From Caryophanales bacterium UBA6768 (GTDB taxonomy: Bacteria > Bacillota > Bacilli > Bacillales_D > Amphibacillaceae): a stretch of 52,947 bases of DNA. Each line of letters begins with the position of its first letter. Position 1 is the first letter of the stretch. The position numbers and the translations under genes are program-made. Of the stretch, positions 16,253 to 24,083 are shown piece after piece. A model generated the notes under the pieces. That model was not told the DNA's origin. It saw only the letters and a program-made list of their open reading frames with translations, and searched no databases. The DNA lies in the NCBI GenBank assembly GCA_002453315.1, contig DKGO01000114.1, positions 1-52,947 on the forward strand, read 5' to 3'.

Positions 16253-16768
16253 TTGTCTTATCATGACATTATTACAAGCATAGAAAACGAACGGGTATTA
16301 GTATTGGAACGAATTTTTGATGCTCCAAGGGATTTAGTATTTAAAATGTTTAAAGAGGCAAAACACCTTAAACATTGGTGGGGACCAGTTGGTTGGGATC
16401 TACCTGTGTGCAACATTGACTTTCATCCTGGGGGAAAATGGCATTATTGTATGAAATGTATGGATAAAAATCAAGGTGAATTTTATGGACAGGAATCTTG
16501 GGGAATGTCTATTTACGAAGAAATTAACGAGCCGAAGTCAATTACTTACACAGACTATTTTTCTGATGCAGAGGGTAAATTAAATGAAGAGCTACCTTCT
16601 ACTAAAGTCCAAATAGAATTTATTGATCTTGGTGGTAAGACTAAATTAGTGAACAGGTCTAGTTATAATACTGCTGAAGCCCTGAATACCGTTATGAAAA
16701 TGGGCATGCTGGAAGGAATCACAGAAACATGGAATCGTTTGGAAGACTATCTAAATAGTATTAAATAA
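16253..16768 (+). CDS. SRPBCC / AHSA1-domain protein
   Basis: A 171-residue protein with the activator-of-Hsp90-ATPase-like START fold. It opens with ERVLVLERIFDAPRDLVFKMF, then HWWGPVGWDLPVC and FHPGGKWHYCM, and ends in the typical helix MLEGITETWNRLEDYL. The fold has a hydrophobic cavity that binds small ligands, but family members have varied, mostly unknown roles. The start is TTG after GGAGG. Pairing with an ArsR-type regulator is a frequent operon arrangement. It ends at a long terminator hairpin. Confidence 0.82.
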   Translation: MSYHDIITSIENERVLVLERIFDAPRDLVFKMFKEAKHLKHWWGPVGWDLPVCNIDFHPGGKWHYCMKCMDKNQGEFYGQESWGMSIYEEINEPKSITYTDYFSDAEGKLNEELPSTKVQIEFIDLGGKTKLVNRSSYNTAEALNTVMKMGMLEGITETWNRLEDYLNSIK

Positions 16769-16784
16769 TAATTTTTACCGTTGA

Positions 16785-16839
16785 AAAAGAGAAGGTATCG
16801 TTATGTGTATTAGTCGTGTAGTCACAAACCTTCTCTTTT
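16785..16839. terminator. Bidirectional terminator between converging genes
   Basis: A perfect 12-bp stem, AAAAGAGAAGGT (16785-16796) with ACCTTCTCTTTT (16828-16839), has T/A runs at both ends. It serves the SRPBCC gene and possibly the minus-strand membrane-protein gene. Confidence 0.7.
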
Positions 16840-16891
16840 AATGGTTTTCAATGAACAATAAACTATTCCAAAACTTTAAGTGAATAACCTT

Positions 16892-17179
16892 TTACATTTT
16901 CCTACTATAATACAAAATAGATATTGAGTTAATTACAATTAAAGTTGAGAGAAGTAAAATAATCAGCATTCCTAACATTTCGGTAGGCATATTAGCAAAC
17001 TGGACCACCAAAATCATTATTGCAAACACTAGAAATAACAAACCGACAGTTACATGGGATGCCTTCGCAACAATTGCCTGACCCCTTTCGTCCTTCCCTT
17101 CATTGTTTGTAAAGCCAATGTATTTCCCCAAAGCCGCACTAGCCACAACGATTGAAATAACTATTAAAACTTTAATCAT
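16892..17179 (-). CDS. Small membrane protein, partner of the XRE regulator (DUF2178-like)
   Basis: About 95 residues with three hydrophobic segments (about 3-20, 43-62 and 68-88). A soluble loop containing NEGKDERGQAI resembles small membrane proteins that commonly accompany YozG-type regulators. I prefer the ATG at 17179 to the GTG at 17185, because AAGGATGA then lies at a normal distance. The regulator gene's stop codon sits in the same few bases, so the two are coupled. The function of such pairs is unknown. Confidence 0.65.
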   Translation of the reverse strand: MIKVLIVISIVVASAALGKYIGFTNNEGKDERGQAIVAKASHVTVGLLFLVFAIMILVVQFANMPTEMLGMLIILLLSTLIVINSISILYYSRKM

Positions 17180-17185
17180 TAACAC

Positions 17186-17407
17186 TCATCCTTCCCTTTT
17201 ATAAATAAAAATTTCCTCAATATTTTTTTCAAAAAGTATCGCAACTTCAAAAGCAAGCTTTAAAGAGGGATTATATTTGTTTGCCTCCAACGAGTGAATA
17301 GTTTGCCGAGTCACACCAAGCTGCTCTGCTACATATTTTTGTGTCCAACGCTTCTCAGCCCTTAGGACATATAAGTTATTACTTATAATCCCTTCTTTAT
17401 TTTTCAT
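17186..17407 (-). CDS. XRE-family transcriptional regulator (YozG-like)
   Basis: A 73-residue protein that is essentially one HTH_3 domain: LYVLRAEKRWTQKYVAEQLGVTRQTIHSLEANKYNPSLKLAFEVA, ending FEKNIEEIFIYK, the classic end of short Cro/CI-like regulators in Firmicutes. The ATG follows AAGGGGG by 7 bases. The gene is first in a two-gene operon with a small membrane protein and has three evenly spaced repeats over its promoter, so autoregulation is likely. Confidence 0.85.
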   Translation of the reverse strand: MKNKEGIISNNLYVLRAEKRWTQKYVAEQLGVTRQTIHSLEANKYNPSLKLAFEVAILFEKNIEEIFIYKREG

Positions 17408-17434
17408 TTTTTGGACCCCCTTGCCGTAATGTAA

Positions 17435-17498
17435 ATATTACTTATGTTAAAACTATATTACATAGGTTAATTTTATATTACTTATTATTATTTGTCAA
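17435..17498 (-). promoter_or_regulatory. XRE operon promoter with three direct repeats at 20-bp spacing
   Basis: On the minus strand TTGACA (17493-17498), a 17-base spacer and TAAAAT (17470-17475) form a strong promoter. On the plus strand ATATTACTTATG (17435), ATATTACATAGG (17455) and ATATTACTTATT (17475) recur exactly every 20 bp. They fall between the -35 and -10, at the transcript start and in the leader. Two-turn spacing on one helix face suggests cooperative binding by the XRE protein. Confidence 0.7.
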
Positions 17499-17540
17499 CA
17501 ACTAAATAAAATGGATAGAACAAAGTTAAATAATTTAAAA

Positions 17541-17569
17541 AAGTGCCCTATTATCTAAATAGAACACTT
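17541..17569 (-). terminator. Orphan terminator-like hairpin
   Basis: AAGTG/CACTT and CTATT/AATAG pair (17541-17569), with a T-rich run on the minus-strand side. No minus-strand gene lies immediately upstream, so it may be left over from a lost gene. The rest of 17500-17790 shows nothing I recognise. Confidence 0.4.
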
Positions 17570-17789
17570 CTTATTATTTAGAGGCAGATTTGACACACCA
17601 GGCACCAAAGCGGTATACAGCAGTTGAAAAGATTTCCGTACTTATTATAAACCGAACTGAAATGAAGAAATATCTGTTCATGGAAGATTTGAACTTGAAT
17701 TTTATCTGATCTTTAAGGTACAGGGATTCGTTTAGGTTATCAAAACGACTAAATTTATGAACGATTATTTCCAGTAAATCTACATAAAA

Positions 17790-17892
17790 GGGCGGTAATC
17801 AATGTTTACGAGCGATGGTTTGCTGTTTATGTGCGGTAAATTCATTTTAAGTGCGATAATTCCCAGTTTAAGTGCAGTGCTATCACGATTGT
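17790..17892 (+). repeat. Five degenerate 20-21 bp tandem repeats
   Basis: Units begin GGGCGGTAATC (17790), GAGCGATGGTT (17810), GTGCGGTAAAT (17831), GTGCGATAATT (17851) and GTGCAGTGCTA (17872). The pattern is roughly GTGCGRTAATTNNCNGTTTAA, and the last unit is weak. They lie about 100 bases before the PanE-like gene. Confidence 0.6.
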
Positions 17893-17991
17893 CCGACTCA
17901 CAATATAAATTTCTCGCTTTGAAAAGCAATGATTAACGGTATATAATTTATATACTAAAGATCAACATATTATGAAATGGAGATAAATCAT

Positions 17992-19011
17992 ATGAAAGTT
18001 GCAATTTATGGTGCTGGAGCTATGGGAACTGTGTTAGGGGCTTTTCTTGCACGGGGTGGTGAAAAAATTGATCTAGTCACTAGAAATGAGGCTCATGTGA
18101 GGGAGATTAATAAGCATGGAGCCAGAATTGTCGGTACTGTTAACATGACTAAAAGGCTGAAAGCCATGCTGCCCAGCGATATGAAGGAAAAATACGATAT
18201 TATTTTCCTAATGACAAAACAATTAAAAAATAAAGAGGTCGTATCATATCTTATCGATTTTTTACATGATGATGGCATTATTTGTTCGATGCAAAATGGT
18301 ATACCTGAAATGGCTATTTCGAAAATTATTGGTGAAGAAAGGACGTATGGATGTACAATGAATTGGGCAGCTTCGACAATCAGATCAGGAGTTGTCAAAC
18401 TAACATCAGAGAATACACCTGAAACTTTAAGTTTTGGTTTAGGATCCTTCCACAACAAAAATACGCCACACTTAAAAGAGATAAAAAGATTGCTATCAAT
18501 CATGGGAGAAGTGAGAGTAGAGAATAATTTTATCGGTGTTAGATGGTCTAAGCTACTTATTAACTCTGGTTTCAATGGACTTTCTGCGATATTAGGGGCT
18601 ACTTTAGGTGAAATTACCCAAAATAAAACATCGAGACAAATTTTCCAAAGTCTACTTAAGGAATGTATCGATGTGGCTGAAAAAAATCATATCAAGATTG
18701 CAAAAATTCAAGGGATCAATATCGTTAAATTGCTCAACTATAATAATATAATTAAGAAATGGGTTAGTTTTACAGTAATTCCAATACTACTAAAAAAACA
18801 TCAACACTCGAAATCCAGCACTTATCAGGACATCAAAAATGGTGCCCCAACAGAAATTGAGGCAATCAATGGATTGATTATTTCTTATGGTGAAAAAGTA
18901 AGATTGGACACTCCATTTAATCGCCGTGTCATACGTTTAGTCAGGGATCTTGAGGCAAAGAAAATAAATCAGGGACTGGAAAATATAGGTTTTTTTAAGG
19001 ACTTATTATAA
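17992..19011 (+). CDS. Ketopantoate reductase-like protein (PanE/ApbA family)
   Basis: A 339-residue NADPH-dependent reductase of the PanE/ApbA family. It has the N-terminal Rossmann motif GAGAMGTVLGAFLARGG and the family blocks LMTKQLKN, SMQNGIPE and RWSKLLINSGFNGL. Classical PanE reduces 2-dehydropantoate to pantoate for coenzyme A synthesis. This protein is longer than usual (about 300) and has an insertion around residues 245-275, so it may act on another 2-keto acid, and no other pantothenate genes are near. The ATG at 17992 follows GGAG and begins directly with the Rossmann strand; the upstream ATG at 17977 overlaps that box. Confidence 0.75.
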   Translation: MKVAIYGAGAMGTVLGAFLARGGEKIDLVTRNEAHVREINKHGARIVGTVNMTKRLKAMLPSDMKEKYDIIFLMTKQLKNKEVVSYLIDFLHDDGIICSMQNGIPEMAISKIIGEERTYGCTMNWAASTIRSGVVKLTSENTPETLSFGLGSFHNKNTPHLKEIKRLLSIMGEVRVENNFIGVRWSKLLINSGFNGLSAILGATLGEITQNKTSRQIFQSLLKECIDVAEKNHIKIAKIQGINIVKLLNYNNIIKKWVSFTVIPILLKKHQHSKSSTYQDIKNGAPTEIEAINGLIISYGEKVRLDTPFNRRVIRLVRDLEAKKINQGLENIGFFKDLL

Positions 19012-19093
19012 TAAGTTTTTTAAAATCTCTGTTTTTACCTAATGGTCCTTCCCCAACTTCATCCATATTAAATACCCCCCTTAACGGAAGGCA

Positions 19094-20401
19094 TCAAATA
19101 ATCTCCTTTCTCTTTGACGATGATGGAATTTTCATTTCTTCACGGTATTTCGCTATTGTTCTACGGGAAATTTCAATGCCTTTTTCTGCACGGAAATAAT
19201 CTGTAATTTTTTGGTCTGACAATGGTTTTTGTTTATTTTCGCCTGAAATCATATCTCGCAAAAATTTTTTCACTTGGACTTGGGAAGTATTTGTACCGTC
19301 ATCTTTAGCAATTTTCGTTGAAAATAGTCTTCGTAAAGCGAATGTTCCAATAGGCGTTTGAATTATTTTATTAGCTGTAGCACGGCTTACAGTTGATTCG
19401 TGCATGCCTATGTCGACGGCAACTTCTTTTAGGGTCAGTGGCTCCAATGATGAAAAACCTTCAGTAAATAATTCCTTTTGTCTTATCAACAAAGTTTGCA
19501 TTATTTTTAAAATTGTTTGTCTCCGTTGTTCGATACTCCTTTGCAACCACTGAAACTGGCGATACTTTTCTGTAATATATTGTTTTTCTACATTTAAATG
19601 AATCATTTCATCGGAATAAGTTTTATTGAAACGAAATGATGGAATATAATAATCGTTTAAGGATACCATAAATGATCCATTATTATCGTCCATATCAATT
19701 ATAATATCGGGTGTGACATAGGTAGCCTTATTTGAATGTAATGATGCACCGGGCTTGGGATCTAATGTTTGAATAAGCTCAAATAACTGTTTAATCCTAG
19801 TCAAGGGAATATCTAAATGTTTACTTATCGTTCCCCATTGTTTATCAGCTAACTGCTGCAAGTAACTAGTAATAAGTGGCACGAGTAAAGTTTCCTCTGG
19901 AAATTTTTCTTTCGCTTGAATTGCTAAACATTCGGCCAAATTCCTTGCACCAATACCTAGTGGTTCAAATTGATGCAATATTGTCAGGATATTTTCATAT
20001 TCTTCTGCTGATAATTTAAATAAGTCACATACCTCAGGATCTGGTACCGTTAAATAGCCATTCTCATCAAGATTTAAAATTAAATATTCAAGCAGTTTAT
20101 GTTCAGCCTCTGTAACGTTTATCCACCGAAGTTGATCAAGTAACTTTTTATCCATTGAAGGTTCAGGACTTGGTAAAAAATCTAGCGAATTGTCATTATT
20201 TTCATTTCCCGTTTGGCGTCTTGGGGAATTTGGCACATTTTGAACATTCTCATTTAATTCAATAAACGGATTTTCTTCCGCCTTTTTTATGACATATTGA
20301 TATAGCTCATACGTTGTTAATGGCAAAATTTCTATTGCCTGCCGGAGCTCCTTTGTCATCTTTATATTTAACTTTTGTTGTTGCTGTATGACAAGTTTCA
20401 T
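19094..20401 (-). CDS. sigL: RNA polymerase sigma-54 factor
   Basis: A 435-residue sigma-54. Region I is the glutamine-rich activator-interacting start QQQQKLNIKMTKELRQAIEIL. The core-binding part and the HTH (LKEVAVDIGMHESTVSRAT) follow, then a C-terminal RpoN box seen as ISRRTIAKYREEM. Length matches B. subtilis SigL (about 436). The ATG at 20401 has GGAGGTGG upstream; the longer frame does not. Sigma-54 serves promoters with GG/GC at -24/-12 and needs enhancer-binding ATPases. I found neither such an activator gene nor a convincing -24/-12 promoter in this window. Confidence 0.93.
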   Translation of the reverse strand: MKLVIQQQQKLNIKMTKELRQAIEILPLTTYELYQYVIKKAEENPFIELNENVQNVPNSPRRQTGNENNDNSLDFLPSPEPSMDKKLLDQLRWINVTEAEHKLLEYLILNLDENGYLTVPDPEVCDLFKLSAEEYENILTILHQFEPLGIGARNLAECLAIQAKEKFPEETLLVPLITSYLQQLADKQWGTISKHLDIPLTRIKQLFELIQTLDPKPGASLHSNKATYVTPDIIIDMDDNNGSFMVSLNDYYIPSFRFNKTYSDEMIHLNVEKQYITEKYRQFQWLQRSIEQRRQTILKIMQTLLIRQKELFTEGFSSLEPLTLKEVAVDIGMHESTVSRATANKIIQTPIGTFALRRLFSTKIAKDDGTNTSQVQVKKFLRDMISGENKQKPLSDQKITDYFRAEKGIEISRRTIAKYREEMKIPSSSKRKEII

Positions 20402-20467
20402 GGTAACCACCTCCATCCCAGTTGACAACTATTTATAGAAAAATTCATTGGAACATTCCCATAAATT

Positions 20468-21007
20468 TTATTTAATTATCCTACTAATCTCACGGAACTT
20501 ATCGTGCTCTGCACTTTTTAGCCATTCAAATAGCGCCATTTCTACCGATGTTACTTTTGCACCTAAAGAAATCATTTTATCGATTGCAATTTGTTTATTT
20601 AACAGTGTTCTAGATGATATTCCATCGACAACAACCTCGACACCATATTGTTCATTCAATAAATCAGCAACTGTTTGATACACGCAAATATGGGCTTCAA
20701 CACCAGCAACGAAAATATGTTTTTTATTGAGGGATTGTAATTTTTTCGAAAAATCTTCACTTTGACATGCACTAAATACTACCTTATCGATTTGCTCATT
20801 TTCCGGTACGTATTCTACGAGCCTAGAGTCTATTGGACCAAGGCCACGTGGATACTGAGCAAGCCATATAATGGGTACATTTAATGCCTGAGCCCCCTCA
20901 ATAAATTGAGTTAATTGTTTAATCAATACTTCTTTGTCATCCATCACATTTACCAGTTTTCCTTGTACATCGACCATAACTATGGCTGAATCATTTACAT
21001 CAATCAT
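20468..21007 (-). CDS. Isochorismatase-like cysteine hydrolase
   Basis: A 179-residue member of the isochorismatase-like superfamily. The catalytic triad is visible: D13 (IVMVDVQGK), K75 (IDKVVFSAC) and C108 (VAGVEAHICVYQT). This subgroup resembles YcaC-type hydrolases of unknown substrate rather than true isochorismatase or nicotinamidase, since the metal site of nicotinamidase is not obvious. The ATG at 21007 lies 8 bases after AAGGGGG; the frame's first ATG at 21031 has no site. It stands between sigL and a small membrane-protein gene, all on the minus strand. Confidence 0.82.
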   Translation of the reverse strand: MIDVNDSAIVMVDVQGKLVNVMDDKEVLIKQLTQFIEGAQALNVPIIWLAQYPRGLGPIDSRLVEYVPENEQIDKVVFSACQSEDFSKKLQSLNKKHIFVAGVEAHICVYQTVADLLNEQYGVEVVVDGISSRTLLNKQIAIDKMISLGAKVTSVEMALFEWLKSAEHDKFREISRIIK

Positions 21008-21100
21008 TGGAATATCCCCCTTCATTAACATTTGACAGCGTTTACATCTTATACATAATTATATAACGGATTCGCCTAACATTTCTATATTGTTTTAATT

Positions 21101-21256
21101 TTATTCATTATTTTTAAAATCATTACGTAAAATTTTTTGCCCAACATCGGAACTATCAATACCGTGTATAACAGCTATTCTAATAATTAAATATAATACA
21201 AAGAGACTAGCACCCCAAAAAATGAGTACAAAAAATAGATTAATCATTCCGAACAT
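21101..21256 (-). CDS. Small hypothetical membrane protein
   Basis: 51 residues when started at the ATG preceded by GGGGGT (21256). One or two hydrophobic segments (FGMINLFFVLIFWGASLFVLYLI) are followed by a short charged tail. I do not recognise a family. It follows mscL by 36 bases on the same strand and may be cotranscribed with it. Confidence 0.5.
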   Translation of the reverse strand: MFGMINLFFVLIFWGASLFVLYLIIRIAVIHGIDSSDVGQKILRNDFKNNE

Positions 21257-21292
21257 GATGATACCCCCGTATGTGTAAGCTTTTATATACAA

Positions 21293-21670
21293 TTACTGTT
21301 TTTCTTTTAACAAATCACGAATTTCAGTTAATAACTCCTCAGTTTGATTAACCTCTTCGACTATTTCTTCCTCTGATTCTTCTTCCTTTTTACGTTTGAT
21401 AATAAACCTTAACACAAGAAAAACAGATGCGGCAATGATTAAAAAATCAACAATCGATTGAATGAATATCCCGTAGGCTAAATCAACACCATTAAATCGA
21501 TATACTAAATGTTCAAAATTAATCCCATTTAACATAATCCCGAACAATGGCATCACAATATCCTCGACGAGAGAAGAAATAATTTTACTAAATGCAGTCC
21601 CTATAATGACCGCAACAGCTAAATCTACTACATTACCTTGTGAAATGAATTTTTTAAAATCTTTCCACAT
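21293..21670 (-). CDS. mscL: Large-conductance mechanosensitive channel
   Basis: A 125-residue MscL subunit. The N-terminal amphipathic helix MWKDFKKFISQGNVVDLAVAV leads into TM1 (GTAFSKIISSLVEDIVMPLFG) with the conserved pore-lining pattern. A short periplasmic loop, TM2 (GIFIQSIVDFLIIAASVFLV) and a C-terminal acidic/basic helix bundle (KKEEESEEEIVEEVNQTEELL) follow. The homopentamer opens under membrane tension to release solutes on osmotic down-shock. Length and motifs are normal and the ATG has a GGTGATAAAGT-type upstream region. Confidence 0.95.
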   Translation of the reverse strand: MWKDFKKFISQGNVVDLAVAVIIGTAFSKIISSLVEDIVMPLFGIMLNGINFEHLVYRFNGVDLAYGIFIQSIVDFLIIAASVFLVLRFIIKRKKEEESEEEIVEEVNQTEELLTEIRDLLKEKQ

Positions 21671-21798
21671 ACTTTATCACCTTCTTAATATTTAAATAGC
21701 GGTGAGTAGTAAGAGTCCTTGTGTTATTATCATACAACGTTAAAAAATGAATGACAATACAAATGAAAAATTCAATTTATTAGGCAAATGAAAATTTG

Positions 21799-21906
21799 TG
21801 ATACAATAGGGATTGGAGTGATTTTATGTTGTGGATGTCTAATGCTCTTAAACTGCGGTAGTTCTAGGGGCATTGTTTACTAATTGTAAACTAGCGAACA
21901 TTGCTC
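21799..21906 (+). promoter_or_regulatory. Promoter and structured leader upstream of the SulP transporter gene
   Basis: TGATACAAT (21799-21807) is an extended -10. It is followed by GGAG and a 12-codon ORF (21826-21861, MLWMSNALKLR). A 10-bp imperfect stem comes next, GGGCATTGTT (21868-21877) with AACATTGCTC (21897-21906), enclosing the hairpin GTTTAC/GTAAAC (21875-21880 with 21886-21891). The leader to the SulP start is about 220 bases. I do not recognise a known riboswitch class. Confidence 0.4.
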
Positions 21907-22037
21907 TTAAAAAATAGGGCAACGTACCTCTACTAAGGATCAACATTCTTAAATAAATTTTATCACCCATAAATTCCCTAAACTATTCGTCAACAATATT
22001 TTTTCAAATGACCTCATTATTAAGGAGATGCAACAAA

Positions 22038-23753
22038 TTGCTAAAAGATCATCGCTTTCAGAATTTAACGCGGGGCGATTTACAAAAAGATTTGATCGCT
22101 GGAATAACTGTAGGAGTTGTCGCCATTCCACTGGGAATGGCTTTTGCTATTGCCTCAGGGGTTAACCCGGAATATGGTATTTACACAACTATCATTGCGG
22201 GCCTTATTGTCGCACTATTCGGTGGTTCACATTTTCAAATTGCTGGTCCAACTGGGGCATTCATTCCGATTCTTCTAGCCATTGTTCTTCAATATGGTTA
22301 TGAAGATTTGCTTATTGCAGGTATGTTGGCAGGTCTTATGTTAATTGCAATGAGTATTTTTAAATTTGGTAGTTTAATTACGTATATTCCTCGATCTGTA
22401 ACAATTGGATTTACTTCGGGGATTGCTGTCATTATTTTTACTGGTCAATTAGAAAATTTCCTTGGACTAGAAGACATCACAAAACAGGAATATTTTCATC
22501 AAAATATGCTAGAAATTTTCCGGCAAATTCATACGATTAATTATTTTAGTATTATACTCGCAATTGTCGGGTTACTAACGATTATTTTTATTCCAAAATT
22601 ACTTCCGAGGGTCCCAGTACTTCTAGTTGCTCTCATTATACCCACAATACTAAGTGTCATTATTTTCCCAGGAAAGGTCGCAACAATTGGGACTGCTTTT
22701 GGTGGTATTCCACAGGCTTTTCCCGGATTGATTTTTCCAAAAATTACGTGGGAAAAACTATTGTATTTATGGCAGCCAGCTTTTGCTATCGCCATGCTCG
22801 GTGGTATAGAGTCACTATTATCAGCAGTTGTCGCCGATGGAATGACGGGAAAAAATCACCGTTCAAATCGGGAATTATTTGGACAGGGTCTCGCAAATGT
22901 CATTACTCCTTTTTTTGGAGGAATTCCGGCTACAGGAGCAATTGCACGGACAGCTACTAATATTAAAAGTGGGGCAGTCAGTCCATTTTCGGGTATTTTT
23001 CAAAGTATATTTGTATTGTTAACATTATTAATTTTTGCCCCTTATGCGTCTTATATTCCCCTAGCAGCAATGGCACCAATATTAATGGTCGTTGCCTTTA
23101 ATATGAGTGAATATAAGTCATTTGGTACTATACTAAACTTTCGAACTGGTGATTCACTCGTTCTTATTACCACCTTTCTCTTAACAGTTTTCGTCAATTT
23201 AACGATTGCCGTACCTATTGGACTGTTATTGGCAATGGTTTCATTTGTAAAACGAATTAGTGAGGTATTAAAAGTAAGAAGTATTGTCCCGGATAAATAT
23301 GTTGAACAGGATGTCATTGATCAACAAGATAATTACTGTCCAAAAATTGCTAGTTTTACGATACATGGACCTCTTTTTTTCGGAGCAGCCGATCGATTCG
23401 GCTCGACTTTGACTCAATCAATCCGGAAAAAACCGCGTGTTTTAATTTTAAAAATGCGTCATGTTTCGCTCATTGATGTAACCGGGGCTGCTAACCTTTC
23501 AATGCTCATTAAGGGATTTATTAAGAAAAAAGGAATAGTCATAATATCTGAATTAAGAGAAGAACCAATGGAAGCCATTAAAAAAAGTGGGCTTTTTGAA
23601 ATGATTGGTGAAAATCACTTTTTTAGCGATACAACAGATGCCATTAATTATGCCCTAAAGCTAATCGATGTGTCTAACTGTCCTTATTGTGGAAAAAAAG
23701 GCAAAGGATCGTGTCAAGTGTTCAAAGAAGTAGCAAACCAACCCGAACAGTAA
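22038..23753 (+). CDS. SulP-family anion permease with STAS domain
   Basis: A SulP transporter of about 571 residues. A membrane part of 10-14 helices carries the family signature in QKDLIAGITVGVVAIPLGMAFAIASGVNPEYGIYT and FQIAGPTGAF. A cytoplasmic STAS domain follows (about 430-545, containing ILKMRHVSLIDVTGAANL). The tail has CPYCGKKGKGSC, a possible zinc-binding CxxC unusual for SulP proteins. Members move sulfate, bicarbonate or dicarboxylates; the substrate is not predictable here. I favour the TTG at 22038 after AAGGAG; the frame's first ATG (22008) has no ribosome binding site, but the spacing to the TTG is long, so this is uncertain. Confidence 0.85.
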   Translation: MLKDHRFQNLTRGDLQKDLIAGITVGVVAIPLGMAFAIASGVNPEYGIYTTIIAGLIVALFGGSHFQIAGPTGAFIPILLAIVLQYGYEDLLIAGMLAGLMLIAMSIFKFGSLITYIPRSVTIGFTSGIAVIIFTGQLENFLGLEDITKQEYFHQNMLEIFRQIHTINYFSIILAIVGLLTIIFIPKLLPRVPVLLVALIIPTILSVIIFPGKVATIGTAFGGIPQAFPGLIFPKITWEKLLYLWQPAFAIAMLGGIESLLSAVVADGMTGKNHRSNRELFGQGLANVITPFFGGIPATGAIARTATNIKSGAVSPFSGIFQSIFVLLTLLIFAPYASYIPLAAMAPILMVVAFNMSEYKSFGTILNFRTGDSLVLITTFLLTVFVNLTIAVPIGLLLAMVSFVKRISEVLKVRSIVPDKYVEQDVIDQQDNYCPKIASFTIHGPLFFGAADRFGSTLTQSIRKKPRVLILKMRHVSLIDVTGAANLSMLIKGFIKKKGIVIISELREEPMEAIKKSGLFEMIGENHFFSDTTDAINYALKLIDVSNCPYCGKKGKGSCQVFKEVANQPEQ

Positions 23754-23859
23754 AAATTCCCTAGAAAAGCGGACTTAGAATGAAATTTTTCTCAATAACA
23801 CCTAAACATTATCATAGAATGTGTTCCGACTTAATTTTAATAAAAGTGCAAAAAATACC

Positions 23860-23965
23860 CCTAAGGTTAAACCAATTATTGAAGGGGCTTGCGGGAATAT
23901 CAATCATACTTGAACGTCCATCTTTACAGCCTAAGGTTAAACCAATTATTGAAGGGGCTTGCGGG
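23860..23965 (+). repeat. Two identical 36-bp direct repeats, 34 bp apart
   Basis: Copies run 23860-23895 and 23930-23965, beginning CCTAAGGTTAAACC and ending GGGGCTTGCGGG, with a 34-base spacer. The geometry imitates a one-spacer CRISPR array, but the context is a TnpB-element end. Confidence 0.85.
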
Positions 23966-24046
23966 GGTAACTGAATACTGCTTTTCGTTAAAACAGATAA
24001 CCCAGGAATCCCCCACTTCAGGCTTTGCTAAGTGGGGGTAGTTCAA
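23860..24046 (+). mobile_element. Second TnpB-element scar: duplicated tnpB tail and right-end hairpin
   Basis: A perfect 9-bp hairpin, CCCCCACTT/AAGTGGGGG (24010-24038), preceded by CCAGGAAT and followed by GTAGTTCAA, is the standard right end of IS200/IS605-type TnpB elements. Upstream, an identical 36-base segment occurs twice (23860-23895 and 23930-23965). Both copies can be read as PKVKPIIEGACG before a stop, so this looks like a duplicated TnpB C-terminus. The upstream part of tnpB, TnpA and the left end are missing. With the few bases from 23754 this fills the gap before ppaC. Confidence 0.6.
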
Positions 24047-24083
24047 TTTACATAATAGTGTAATTTTAACCTGATAAAATAAA

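Noticed and set aside
17992..19011. Firm assignment as panE
   Set aside because: The length, an insertion and lack of pantothenate neighbours leave the 2-keto acid substrate open.
23860..23965. Two-repeat CRISPR array
   Set aside because: Repeat and spacer lengths fit, but there are no cas genes, the repeat reads as protein (PKVKPIIEGACG) in both copies, and an IS605-type end follows directly.
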